Below are positions 24,900-33,011 of a stretch of 33,058 nucleotides of DNA, piece by piece (position 1 is the stretch's first letter; every line of letters starts with the position of its first letter). The stretch is from an uncultured Gammaproteobacteria bacterium. Lineage in GTDB: Bacteria; Pseudomonadota; Gammaproteobacteria; Pseudomonadales; Pseudohongiellaceae. The notes under the pieces are model-generated. The model worked only from the letters and a program-made list of their open reading frames with translations. It was not told where the DNA came from and made no database searches. The stretch lies in the NCBI GenBank assembly GCA_913058135.1, contig CAJXPR010000030.1, positions 1 to 33,058 of the forward strand, written 5' to 3'. Both the position numbers and the translations under genes were made by a program.

Positions 24900-27739
24900 G
24901 CGATGTGTCCGTTTCCGCCGGGCCGCCGCTGGCAGCGGAAATACGCGCGACCGTGCGGCTGCAGTTCCATGAAGACTTCACGCTGTGGAATGCCGTGCCC
25001 CTGGTCAGCTATTTTGCCCAGCTGGGTATCAGCCATATCTATGCCTCGCCGCTGCTGGCGGCAAGCACCGGCTCCCGCCACGGCTACGATGTGGTAGACC
25101 CGACCCGTGTGAACCCGGAGCTGGGAGGCGAAGAAGGCCTGCAGCGACTGGTCACCGAACTCAGGCGACACAGTATGGGACTGATTCTGGATGTGGTCTC
25201 CAATCACATGGCTGTGGGCGGCCACCAGAACCCCTGGTGGCTGTCTGTCATGGAGTGGGGCCAGGCCAGCCCCTTCGCACGCTGCTTTGATATCGACTGG
25301 CAGCGCGCAGATCCGTTGCTGTACGGTAAAGTACTCGTCCCGTTTCTGGGGCGTGGTTACGGCGACGCGCTGGCGAAGGGCGAAATCGCGCTGCATTTCA
25401 ACAGCAAAAACGGGCGTCTGTACGTGGCTCACCACGATCATCATCTGCCATTGTATCCGCCCTCTTACGCTGAGGTGCTCGCTCTCTCCGCCAACACTCA
25501 TTTGTGCGACATGGCACAGGAATTTGCTCAACTGCGCGATAGCAACGACCCGATCGCCAGCGCTCGCCGCCTGCAATCGGCACTCGCCGGACTGTGCGAG
25601 ACCAGCTATACGCGCGCCAGTCTCATGGCGTGCCTGGCCGCCTTCGACGTGGACGCCGAAGAAGGGCCAACCCGGCTGCATCGACTGCTCGAGCGTCAGC
25701 ATTTCCGGCTGGCAAGCTGGCGTACGGCCGCTGACGATATCAACTGGCGCCGGTTCTTTGACATCAATGAGCTTGGCGGCCTGCGTGTGGAGGATGCGCA
25801 GGTGTTTGAAGTGACCCATGCCAAGACGTTTGAGCTCGTCCGACGCGGCTGGGTTGACGGATTGCGCATCGACCACATTGATGGGCTGGCCCAACCACGG
25901 ATGTATTGCCGCAAACTGCGCCGGCGCCTCGCGCAGATGACCGGTACCGGCAGTTTTCCGATCTACGTGGAGAAAATTCTGGCTGACAGCGAACAGCTGC
26001 CCGATGACTGGCAGGTAGACGGCAGCACCGGTTATGAATTCATGAATCAGGTGTCACTGTTACAGCATGCACCTGAGGGCGAAGCGCCGCTGCGCACGTG
26101 GTGGAACTCGGTCAGTGGTCGCCCGGCTGACTTTCGGTCGGAACTGTATCCAGCGCGCAAATTGCTGTTGGCCACGTCACTGGCGGCAGACCTGAGCTAT
26201 GTTGCGCGTGGTCTGCTGCAGATTGCCCGCGCTGACCTGCGCACCCGGGATATGACGCTGGGATCGATAAGCAGGGCATTGACCGAGCTGGTCGCCCACT
26301 TTCCGGTATACCGGACCTATGTCGGTGCCTGCGGGCGCAACGCGGAGGATGAACGGTTTTTTGATTTTGCGCTTGATGCCGCCAGCCGGACGCTTGGGCA
26401 GGCAGATTGGCCAGCGCTGTCGAGCCTTAACCGCTGGCTGGGCGCAGACGCACTGAGGGACATCCCTGTGGGACTCGACCGGCAACTTCGCCGTCAGGTA
26501 CTTAGCAGATTTCAGCAACTCACCGCACCTGCAGCGGCCAAAGCGGTGGAAGACACCGCCTTTTATCGCGCCGGTGTACTGCTGTCACGCTATGACGTGG
26601 GTTTTGATGCGGAAAATTTCAGCGCCCCCGTTGCTGACTTCCATCAGCAATGCCAGCAGCGCGCCCGACAGTTTCCATATACGCTGCTGACCACTGCAAC
26701 GCACGACAGCAAACGCGGCGAAGACGTCCGCGCCCGGCTGGCGGTGCTGAGCGAACGTGCGCCGTGGTTTGTCGAACAATGCCAGCACTGGCTGGCGCTG
26801 GCGTCACCGCTGCGCCGCAAGCTTTATGACGGCGTGGCGCCCTCGCCGGGCGACGAGGTCATTGCCTACCAGACCTTACTGGGCAGCTGGCCACTCGAAC
26901 TTAATGATGTCGACGACGGTCAGTCGCCGGCCATCCAGGCCTATCTGCAACGATTGCTGGAGTGGCAGCAGAAAGCGTTGCGCGAGGCCAAATTGCGCAG
27001 CAGCTGGCACGCCGTCAACCGGGATTACGAACGGGCCTGCGCAGAGTTTCTGACGCGGTTGCTGAGCGCCCCGGAAGGCAGGGAGCTGCGTACTTCAGTG
27101 GCTGCGGCGGTGGCCTCGATTGCTCCGGGCGGCGCGCTCAACAGCCTGACCCAAACCATGCTACGCATGACCACGCCCGGTGTGCCCGACCTGTATCAGG
27201 GCAACGAATTCTGGGATTTCAATCTGGTTGATCCGGACAACCGTCGCCCGGTGGATTTCGCTGTCCGCGGGCAGGCGCTGCAGCAAACCGCACGCATCGA
27301 GAATCTGTTGGAGACCTGGCACAACGGCCATATCAAGCAGCGCCTGATACAACTGGTCCTGGAGGTGCGTAACGCCCACCCTGCGCTGTTCCTGCATGGC
27401 AGCTATGTGCCCCTGCAGGTGCAGGGCAAGCACGCGGCGCGGATCATCGCCTTTGCCCGCAAGCTTGGCAACACCCAGGCCATTGTCGTGGCGCCCATAC
27501 ACTGCGCGCCGCTGACGCAGCACCACCGGCCCATGGTGAATCCGGAAACCTGGCGCGATACCCGGGTTGTCTTGCCGGATACCCTGCACACGGACGCTTT
27601 GCACAGCGTCATGACACCACAACTGTTTCACCCTTCTCACTCGGCTTCCGGGACCGTCGCCGTTTCAGAGGTGCTCGGCCGGTCACCGGTTAACCTGTTG
27701 CTATCTGCACCGCCACCCAATCGGGAGATGTCATTATGA
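24896..27739 (+). CDS. treY: Maltooligosyltrehalose synthase
   Basis: Intramolecular transglucosylase that turns the reducing end of a malto-oligosaccharide into a trehalosyl unit, the first step of TreYZ trehalose production. 947 residues, at the long end for the family. GH13_26 motifs: TVRLQFHEDFTLWNAVPLVSYFAQLGISHIYASPL, GYDVVDPTRVNPELGGE, LDVVSNHMAV, WVDGLRIDHIDGLAQP (Asp nucleophile), IYVEKILADSEQLP (Glu acid/base), GSTGYEFMN and TATHDSKRGEDVRARL (Asp). The C-terminus has the MLRMTTPGVPDLYQGNEFWDF signature. It overlaps malQ (24896-24899) and the DUF2934 gene (27736-27739), each by ATGA. Confidence 0.95.
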   Translation: MSDVSVSAGPPLAAEIRATVRLQFHEDFTLWNAVPLVSYFAQLGISHIYASPLLAASTGSRHGYDVVDPTRVNPELGGEEGLQRLVTELRRHSMGLILDVVSNHMAVGGHQNPWWLSVMEWGQASPFARCFDIDWQRADPLLYGKVLVPFLGRGYGDALAKGEIALHFNSKNGRLYVAHHDHHLPLYPPSYAEVLALSANTHLCDMAQEFAQLRDSNDPIASARRLQSALAGLCETSYTRASLMACLAAFDVDAEEGPTRLHRLLERQHFRLASWRTAADDINWRRFFDINELGGLRVEDAQVFEVTHAKTFELVRRGWVDGLRIDHIDGLAQPRMYCRKLRRRLAQMTGTGSFPIYVEKILADSEQLPDDWQVDGSTGYEFMNQVSLLQHAPEGEAPLRTWWNSVSGRPADFRSELYPARKLLLATSLAADLSYVARGLLQIARADLRTRDMTLGSISRALTELVAHFPVYRTYVGACGRNAEDERFFDFALDAASRTLGQADWPALSSLNRWLGADALRDIPVGLDRQLRRQVLSRFQQLTAPAAAKAVEDTAFYRAGVLLSRYDVGFDAENFSAPVADFHQQCQQRARQFPYTLLTTATHDSKRGEDVRARLAVLSERAPWFVEQCQHWLALASPLRRKLYDGVAPSPGDEVIAYQTLLGSWPLELNDVDDGQSPAIQAYLQRLLEWQQKALREAKLRSSWHAVNRDYERACAEFLTRLLSAPEGRELRTSVAAAVASIAPGGALNSLTQTMLRMTTPGVPDLYQGNEFWDFNLVDPDNRRPVDFAVRGQALQQTARIENLLETWHNGHIKQRLIQLVLEVRNAHPALFLHGSYVPLQVQGKHAARIIAFARKLGNTQAIVVAPIHCAPLTQHHRPMVNPETWRDTRVVLPDTLHTDALHSVMTPQLFHPSHSASGTVAVSEVLGRSPVNLLLSAPPPNREMSL

Positions 27740-28101
27740 ACAAGGATCAGCAAAATCGCATCAGTGCGCTCGCCTATCAGATCTGGGAGGCTGAAGGCCA
27801 CCCGCACGGACAGCACGAGCGTCACTGGCAAATGGCCGAAAAACTCGCTTCCGACGAAGCTGGGGCGGAACCACCGGCAGCGCCGGCCAGGCGCAAAACC
27901 CGCAGCAAACCAAGCGCCAGCCCGAGCACAAAACCGGGCACGAAACCAGCCACTAAACCCGGCACCAGGCCCGCTACCAAGCCCAGCGCCAAACCCGACG
28001 CTGAACCCGGCACACGGCCCACCGCCTCGCGCAGCAAACGCCCGGTCAATAACAGCGTGCCGTCCACGCGCGCGACACCGGCAGGAACACGCAACAAATG
28101 A
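27736..28101 (+). CDS. DUF2934 protein with Lys/Pro repeat tail
   Basis: 121-residue protein of unknown function between treY and glgX. Residues about 8-42 match the short DUF2934 motif (ISALAYQIWEAEGHPHGQHERHWQMAEKL), probably one helical hairpin. The rest is a basic, proline-rich, presumably disordered tail of KPxT/KPxA tetrapeptides followed by SRSKRPVNNS, similar in style to histone H1-like or AlgP tails and perhaps able to bind nucleic acid or polyanions. ATGA overlaps with both neighbours (27736-27739 and 28098-28101) tie its translation to the two glucan enzymes. A gene of this type sits in the same place in the Pseudomonas cluster, from memory, so its retention suggests a role with the glucan machinery. 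Confidence 0.88.
   Translation: MNKDQQNRISALAYQIWEAEGHPHGQHERHWQMAEKLASDEAGAEPPAAPARRKTRSKPSASPSTKPGTKPATKPGTRPATKPSAKPDAEPGTRPTASRSKRPVNNSVPSTRATPAGTRNK
27907..28026 (+). repeat. 12-bp (four-residue) K-P repeat tract in the DUF2934 gene
   Basis: Ten consecutive tetrapeptides (KPSA, SPST, KPGT, KPAT, KPGT, RPAT, KPSA, KPDA, EPGT, RPTA) occupy 120 bases with a 12-base period. DNA units diverge at third positions, so the repeat looks maintained at protein level. It is unrelated in sequence to the 18-bp repeats in liuD and malQ. Confidence 0.85.
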
Positions 28102-30242
28102 GCACCAGCGCCCGCCATACACGACACCGCTCCAGGGTCTCCGAGGGCAAGCCATTTCCATTGGGCGCAACCTGGGACGGGCTGGGTGTCAATTTTGCAT
28201 TGTTCTCGGCCCATGCCACCAAGGTCGAGCTGTGCCTGTTCGACGCCAGTGGCGAGATTGAACTCGAGCGCATTGCCTTGCCCGAATATACTGATGAGAT
28301 CTGGCACGGTTACCTGCCCGATGCCCACCCAAACATGCTCTATGGCTACCGGGTGTATGGGCCGTATGAGCCGGATGCCGGCCACCGCTTCAATCCCAAC
28401 AAGCTGCTGATAGACCCCTACACCAAACAGCTGTCCGGTCAGCTGCGGCACTGCCCGGAACTGTTCGGGTATACCCTGGGTCATCCCGACGGGGATCTGA
28501 GCTTTGATGAACGGGACAGCGCGCCGTTTATGCCCAAGTGCAAAGTGATCGACCCGGCATTTACCTGGGGCGAACAGAAACGGCTGCGGGTGCCCTGGGC
28601 CGATACCATCATTTACGAGGCACACCTCAAAGGTATCAGTATGCGTCACCCCGCCGTGCCGGACGCATTGCGCGGCACCTGTGCGGGCATGATGCACAGC
28701 GAACTGCTGGAGCATATCCGGTCGCTGGGGGTGACCAGTGTAGAGCTGTTGCCCGTACACGCCTTCGTGCATGAAGCGCATCTGGCCGACAAAGGCCTGA
28801 GCAACTACTGGGGTTACAACAGCATCGCCTTTTTCGCCCCCCATGAGCCCTACCTGGCCACCGGCAAGCTGGGCGAGTTCAAGGAAATGGTGGCACATCT
28901 GCACCACATGGGTCTGGAGGTCATCCTCGACGTGGTCTACAACCATACGGCAGAGGGCAATGAGTTGGGCCCGACGCTGTCCATGCGCGGCATAGACAAT
29001 TCCACCTACTATCGGTTGCAGGCGGACAATCCACGTTATTACGTCAATGACTCGGGCACCGGCAATACCCTCGATCTGGCCCACCCCTGTGTGCTGAAAA
29101 TGGTCACCGACTCTCTGCGCTACTGGGCCGACGAGATGCAGGTAGATGGTTTCCGCTTTGACCTGGCCACCATTCTGGCCCGCCACCAGGACGGCTACGA
29201 TGAACGTCATGGCTTTCTGGTGTCCTGTCGGCAGGACCCGCTGCTGAGCAAGGTCAAACTGATTGCCGAGCCCTGGGACTGCGGCCCCGGCGGCTATCAG
29301 GTCGGTGGTTTCCCGCCCGGCTGGGCCGAATGGAATGATCTGTTCCGTGATGATGTGCGCGCCTTCTGGCGAGGTGACGAAGGCAGGGTGCCTGCGCTGG
29401 CCCGGCGGCTGACCGCGTCAGGTGACCATTTTAATCAGCGCGGACGCCGCCCCAACGCATCGGTGAACTTTGTGACCGCCCACGATGGTTTTACCTTGCG
29501 CGATATCGTGACCTACAACGATAAACACAACGAAGACAACGGCGAGGATAACCAGGACGGTCACGATCACAATCTTTCCTGGAATCACGGCCATGAAGGC
29601 GTGACCGACAACGGCGACATCCGCGAGCTGCGAATGCGCCAGATGCGCAACTTCATTGCGACACTGTTCTTTTCGCAAGGCACACCGATGCTACCGGCCG
29701 GTGACGAATTCGGTCGCACGCAACGAGGCAACAACAATGTGTATTGCCAGGACAATGAACTGGGCTGGATAGACTGGAATCTGGATGATGAAGGCAAAAG
29801 CCTGCTGGCCTTCACCCGGCAGGTGATCGATATTCGTCGACGTTACCCGATCCTGCGCCGCCACCGCTTTCTGGTGGGCTCGTTCAATGAAGAGCTGGGC
29901 GTCAAGGATGTTACCTGGCTGGACGCCTCGGGCGCGGAGATGACCGAAGACAACTGGCACGATCCGCAGCAACGCTGTCTGGGTATGTTGCTGGACGGCC
30001 ACGCGCAGCCCACCGGCGTACGCCGCAGCGGCGAAGACACATCACTGCTGCTGGTGGTCAACGCCGACCATGAACCGGTGAAATTTGTCCTGCCGCAGAC
30101 CAATGAACGAGGTCGCTGGCAGATCCTCATCGATACCGGCAAGCCCCTGTCAGGTACCCGATCAGCCACGGCATCACGGACCGATATCACTGTCGGCGGC
30201 AGAACCCTGATGCTGTTTGAGTTTCAGCGCAGCAGCGGGTGA
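28098..30242 (+). CDS. glgX: Glycogen debranching enzyme (isoamylase type, GlgX/TreX)
   Basis: Hydrolyses alpha-1,6 branch links, releasing linear chains that TreY can use. 714 residues, typical of GlgX/TreX. The N-terminal CBM48 (PFPLGATWDGLGVNFALFSAHATKVELCLFD) is followed by the GH13_11 barrel: IIYEAHLKGISMRHP, VILDVVYNHTAEGNELGP, VDGFRFDLATIL (Asp nucleophile), KLIAEPWDCGPGGYQVGGFP (Glu acid/base) and FVTAHDGFTLRDIVTYNDKHNEDNGEDN (Asp). GDEFGRTQRGNNNVYCQDNELGWIDW is the classic debranching-enzyme signature. The start overlaps the DUF2934 stop. A 44-base gap with a strong ribosome site leads to the next gene. Confidence 0.96.
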   Translation: MSTSARHTRHRSRVSEGKPFPLGATWDGLGVNFALFSAHATKVELCLFDASGEIELERIALPEYTDEIWHGYLPDAHPNMLYGYRVYGPYEPDAGHRFNPNKLLIDPYTKQLSGQLRHCPELFGYTLGHPDGDLSFDERDSAPFMPKCKVIDPAFTWGEQKRLRVPWADTIIYEAHLKGISMRHPAVPDALRGTCAGMMHSELLEHIRSLGVTSVELLPVHAFVHEAHLADKGLSNYWGYNSIAFFAPHEPYLATGKLGEFKEMVAHLHHMGLEVILDVVYNHTAEGNELGPTLSMRGIDNSTYYRLQADNPRYYVNDSGTGNTLDLAHPCVLKMVTDSLRYWADEMQVDGFRFDLATILARHQDGYDERHGFLVSCRQDPLLSKVKLIAEPWDCGPGGYQVGGFPPGWAEWNDLFRDDVRAFWRGDEGRVPALARRLTASGDHFNQRGRRPNASVNFVTAHDGFTLRDIVTYNDKHNEDNGEDNQDGHDHNLSWNHGHEGVTDNGDIRELRMRQMRNFIATLFFSQGTPMLPAGDEFGRTQRGNNNVYCQDNELGWIDWNLDDEGKSLLAFTRQVIDIRRRYPILRRHRFLVGSFNEELGVKDVTWLDASGAEMTEDNWHDPQQRCLGMLLDGHAQPTGVRRSGEDTSLLLVVNADHEPVKFVLPQTNERGRWQILIDTGKPLSGTRSATASRTDITVGGRTLMLFEFQRSSG

Positions 30243-30272
30243 ATTGCATACAACCGTCACTGCTAAACGACC

Positions 30273-30280
30273 AAGGAGGT
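30273..30280 (+). promoter_or_regulatory. Full-consensus Shine-Dalgarno fixing the dehydrogenase start
   Basis: AAGGAGGT is a perfect anti-16S complement six bases before ATG 30287. It decides the start over a GTG at 30239 that overlaps the glgX stop and would add 16 residues unlike the family. Confidence 0.85.
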
Positions 30281-30286
30281 TCAACA

Positions 30287-31522
30287 ATGAAAGCCGTTGT
30301 ATTTCACGATCGCGAAGACATCCGCCTGGATGACGTACCCGATCCGCACATAGAACACGCCAGCGATGCCATCATCCGGGTAACCACTTCGGCCATCTGC
30401 GGCACCGACCTGCATTTTGTGCGTGGCACTGTGGAAGGCATGAAACCGGGTACGATTCTTGGCCATGAAGCCGTAGGCGTGGTGGAAGAGCTGGGTGAGG
30501 ACGTGCGCAACCTCAGGATCGGCGACCGTGTGGTCGTGGCCTCTACCATCGCCTGCGGCAACTGTTCCTATTGTCGCGCCAGTTACTACTCCCAGTGTGA
30601 CAATGCCAACCCGAACGGCAAGGAGGCAGGCACCGCCTTTTATGGCGGACCGACCTTTACCGGCCCGTTTGCCGGGCTGCAGGCGGAAAAAGCGCGCATC
30701 CCTTTTGCCCACGTCGGGCTGGTCAAGTTGCCCGATGACGTCTCTGACGAGCAGGCCATCATGCTCTCCGATATCTTCCCGACCGGCTACTTCGGGGCCG
30801 AGCAGGCGGAAGTCAGCGAAGGCGACACGGTCGCAGTTTTTGGCTGTGGCCCGGTCGGGCAGTTTGCCATTGCCAGCGCGAAACTGATGGGTGCGAGCAG
30901 AGTGTTTGCCATTGACCGGTTTGCCGATCGTCTCGCCACTGCCCAGCGTCAGGGCGCGGAAATCATCAATTTTGACCAGGAAGACCCGGTGGCGGCGATC
31001 AAGCGCCTGACCGGCGGCATTGGTGTCGATCGGGCCATTGACGCCGTTGGTGTTGATGCTGAATGCCCGCATCCGCAAGATCGTCCGTCCGAATCAACGC
31101 CCGGAGCAAACTGGCAACCGGGTGACAAGCCTACGCAGGCCTTGCAGTGGGCGGTTGAGGCATTGGCCAAGGCCGGGTCGCTGGCCATCATCGGTGTGTA
31201 TCCGCCAGGCACGCGGGACTTCCCGATAGGCATGGCAATGAACAAGAACCTGACCATGAAGATGGGCAACTGCCCGCATCGTCGTTATATCCCGTGGCTG
31301 ATCGAATTGACCCAGAGCGGACGCATAGACCCGACAAAGATCCTGTCCCATGATCAGCCGCTGAGTAATGCAATTGACGCCTTCAAGGCCTTTGATCGCC
31401 GCGAGAGAGGCTGGATCAAGGTTGCGCTCAGCGCGGAGTCAAGCCATGAGCAGGAAAAAATAGACGAAGCGGTCGACGAATCGTTTCCGGCCAGTGATCC
31501 CCCGTCAACATCAATACCCTGA
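30287..31522 (+). CDS. Zinc-dependent alcohol dehydrogenase with SFPASDPPS tail
   Basis: 411-residue medium-chain dehydrogenase of the formaldehyde-dehydrogenase/dismutase-like subgroup. The catalytic zinc region is AICGTDLHFVRGTV and GHEAVGVVEELG. The structural zinc site has four cysteines in ACGNCSYCRASYYSQC. The Rossmann motif is GCGPVGQFAIASAK with Asp in FAIDRF, which predicts NAD(H). After the fold ends near WIKVALSAES, a 26-residue hydrophilic tail carries DEAVDESFPASDPPS, a short motif I recall in small stress-linked bacterial proteins. The substrate is unknown. Position after glgX agrees, from memory, with PA2158 in P. aeruginosa. Probably in the same transcript as the glucan genes, but with its own strong ribosome site. 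Confidence 0.92.
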   Translation: MKAVVFHDREDIRLDDVPDPHIEHASDAIIRVTTSAICGTDLHFVRGTVEGMKPGTILGHEAVGVVEELGEDVRNLRIGDRVVVASTIACGNCSYCRASYYSQCDNANPNGKEAGTAFYGGPTFTGPFAGLQAEKARIPFAHVGLVKLPDDVSDEQAIMLSDIFPTGYFGAEQAEVSEGDTVAVFGCGPVGQFAIASAKLMGASRVFAIDRFADRLATAQRQGAEIINFDQEDPVAAIKRLTGGIGVDRAIDAVGVDAECPHPQDRPSESTPGANWQPGDKPTQALQWAVEALAKAGSLAIIGVYPPGTRDFPIGMAMNKNLTMKMGNCPHRRYIPWLIELTQSGRIDPTKILSHDQPLSNAIDAFKAFDRRERGWIKVALSAESSHEQEKIDEAVDESFPASDPPSTSIP

Positions 31523-31547
31523 CCGGCCATCGGCTAACACAACACAT

Positions 31548-31565
31548 GAGGAGGAAAGAAGCATC
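31548..31565 (+). promoter_or_regulatory. Shine-Dalgarno and putative ATC start of the EEP gene
   Basis: GAGGAGG (31548-31554) is followed eight bases later by ATC (31563-31565), in frame with the EEP protein. No ATG, GTG or TTG in that frame sits at a usable distance from it. This looks like a normal start region in which ATG is ATC. Confidence 0.5.
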
Positions 31566-32363
31566 AAGGAAAACAAAGACGGCTCGGCAGTCCCTATTGG
31601 CGAGCGGGTTGATGCCGCCCCAACGGTAACCTCGTTTCGCCTGATGACCGCCAATGTACATAAGGGGTTCACGTTTTTTAATCGCCGGTTCATATTGCCG
31701 GAACTGCGCGCAGCTGTCACACAGCTGTCGACGGATGTGGTGTGCCTGCAGGAAGTGCTGGGTGTTCACAGACGCCATGAACAGCGTTATCACGATTGGC
31801 CGGCCGCACCACAATACGAGTACCTGGCAGACACCATGTGGCCACAGTTTGCCTATGGCCGCAACGCGGTGTACCCCGATGGGGATCACGGCAATGCACT
31901 GATGTCCAAGTTCCCGATCATTCATCACCAGAATCTTGATGTCACCATCGGCGGTACGGAGGAGCGCGGGCTGTTGTATTGCGTACTGGACGTCCCGCGT
32001 CAGAAGGAAGTTCACGCCGTTTGCGTACATCTGGGGCTGCGTGAAAGCCATCGACGCCAGCAGCTGCATCTGCTCGGCGCGCTGCTCGAATCACTGCCAC
32101 CGACGGAACCGGTGGTGGTGGCCGGCGATTTTAACGACTGGCGCGGCAAAGCCACGGCCATTCTTGAACAGTGGGGTTTGCGTGAAGCGTTTGTTGAAGC
32201 CTATGGCATGCCGGCAAAAACCTTTCCCGCTCGCTGGCCCTTGCTCAGACTGGACCGTGTTTACGTGCGCAATGCACGGACGCATGCGCCCAGCGTGTTG
32301 TACCGTAAACCATGGTCTCATCTGTCAGACCATGCACCATTGGTTGTGGAGATACATCTATGA
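31563..32363 (+). CDS. Endonuclease/exonuclease/phosphatase-fold protein, YbhP-like
   Basis: About 266 residues if translation begins at the putative ATC 31563. The frame is open further upstream to a GTG at 31494 inside the dehydrogenase gene, without a ribosome site. The Mg-dependent EEP hydrolase fold is clear: LMTANVHKGF (Asn), VVCLQEVLG (metal Glu), GNALMSKFPI, CVHLGLRESHRRQQ (His), VVAGDFNDW (Asp/Asn) and HLSDHAPLVVEIHL (Asp-His pair). The substrate may be a nucleic acid, phospholipid or sugar phosphate; unknown. It overlaps clsB by ATGA, as in E. coli where ybhP sits beside clsB (ybhO), so a role with phospholipid metabolism is likely. Confidence 0.87.
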   Translation: MKENKDGSAVPIGERVDAAPTVTSFRLMTANVHKGFTFFNRRFILPELRAAVTQLSTDVVCLQEVLGVHRRHEQRYHDWPAAPQYEYLADTMWPQFAYGRNAVYPDGDHGNALMSKFPIIHHQNLDVTIGGTEERGLLYCVLDVPRQKEVHAVCVHLGLRESHRRQQLHLLGALLESLPPTEPVVVAGDFNDWRGKATAILEQWGLREAFVEAYGMPAKTFPARWPLLRLDRVYVRNARTHAPSVLYRKPWSHLSDHAPLVVEIHL

Positions 32364-33011
32364 AATTTTCCTGGCAGGAAGGTAACCAGGTTGAACTGCT
32401 GATCAATGGCGAGGAATATTACCCTCGTGTTTTTGACTGCATTCGTAATGCTAAAAAGGAAGTATTGCTGGAAACGTTTATCATTTTTGACGACAGCGTC
32501 GGCAATCGGCTCAAGGCGGCGTTGCTGGAAGCTGCCAGACGCGGCGTTCGTATCGAAATCATCGTCGACGGGTATGGCACTGCCGACCTGCCGGAGGAGT
32601 ACATCAACGAGCTTGCCGATGTGGGTGTGCATATCCGCATGTTTGACCCCAAACCCCGCCTGCTGGGGATGCGCACCAATGTCTTCCGGCGGCTGCATCG
32701 CAAGATTGTGGTGGTTGACGGGGAGATCGCGTTTATCGGCGGTATCAACTTCAGCGATGAACACATGCGGGACTTTGGCGAGATGTCGAAACAGGATTAT
32801 GCGCTGGAGATCCGCGGGCCCGTGGTAGACGACGCGCGGCGCTCCAGCATGGCCATCCTTCAGGACTGGGCGCATGTGACCGACCTGCCGCAGATCAGAC
32901 GCGCGGAGACATCGGCCGGCTCGGCAAAAGCACTGCTGGCCATCAGAAACAACAACGGAAACCGGGATGATATCGAGAAGCAGTATCTGCAGGCACTGCG
33001 CGCGGCCAAAC
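32360..33011 (+). CDS. clsB: Cardiolipin synthase B, 3'-truncated by the contig end
   Basis: N-terminal 217 residues of a phospholipase-D-superfamily cardiolipin synthase, with close co-linear similarity to E. coli ClsB (about 410 residues): YYPRVFDCIRNAKKEVLLETFIIF, VDGYGTADL and MRTNVFRRLHRKIVVVDG. The first HKD motif begins at H113 (HRKIVVVDGEIAFIGG). The second motif lies beyond the window. The genomic sequence stops at 33011 after DDIEKQYLQALRAAKP, and the reading frame then continues into adapter (spurious VSYTHLTLPT). ATG 32360 overlaps the preceding stop. Makes cardiolipin from phosphatidylglycerol and, in E. coli for the paralogue ClsC, phosphatidylethanolamine; inner membrane. Confidence 0.93.

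Noticed and set aside
27907-28026. K-P tract as a third member of the 18-bp repeat family
   Set aside because: Period is 12 bases, the core GCTGRGGG/CCCYCAGC is absent and units diverge at third positions, so it is a protein-level repeat.
27822-29210. 462-codon open frame on the minus strand
   Set aside because: Lies opposite the DUF2934 and glgX genes, whose products have full family motifs. It is low-complexity, recognisable as nothing, and typical of GC-rich antisense shadows.
31546-31629. 27-codon frame starting ATG at 31546
   Set aside because: Its start overlaps the Shine-Dalgarno itself, it has no upstream ribosome site, and it ends within the EEP gene.
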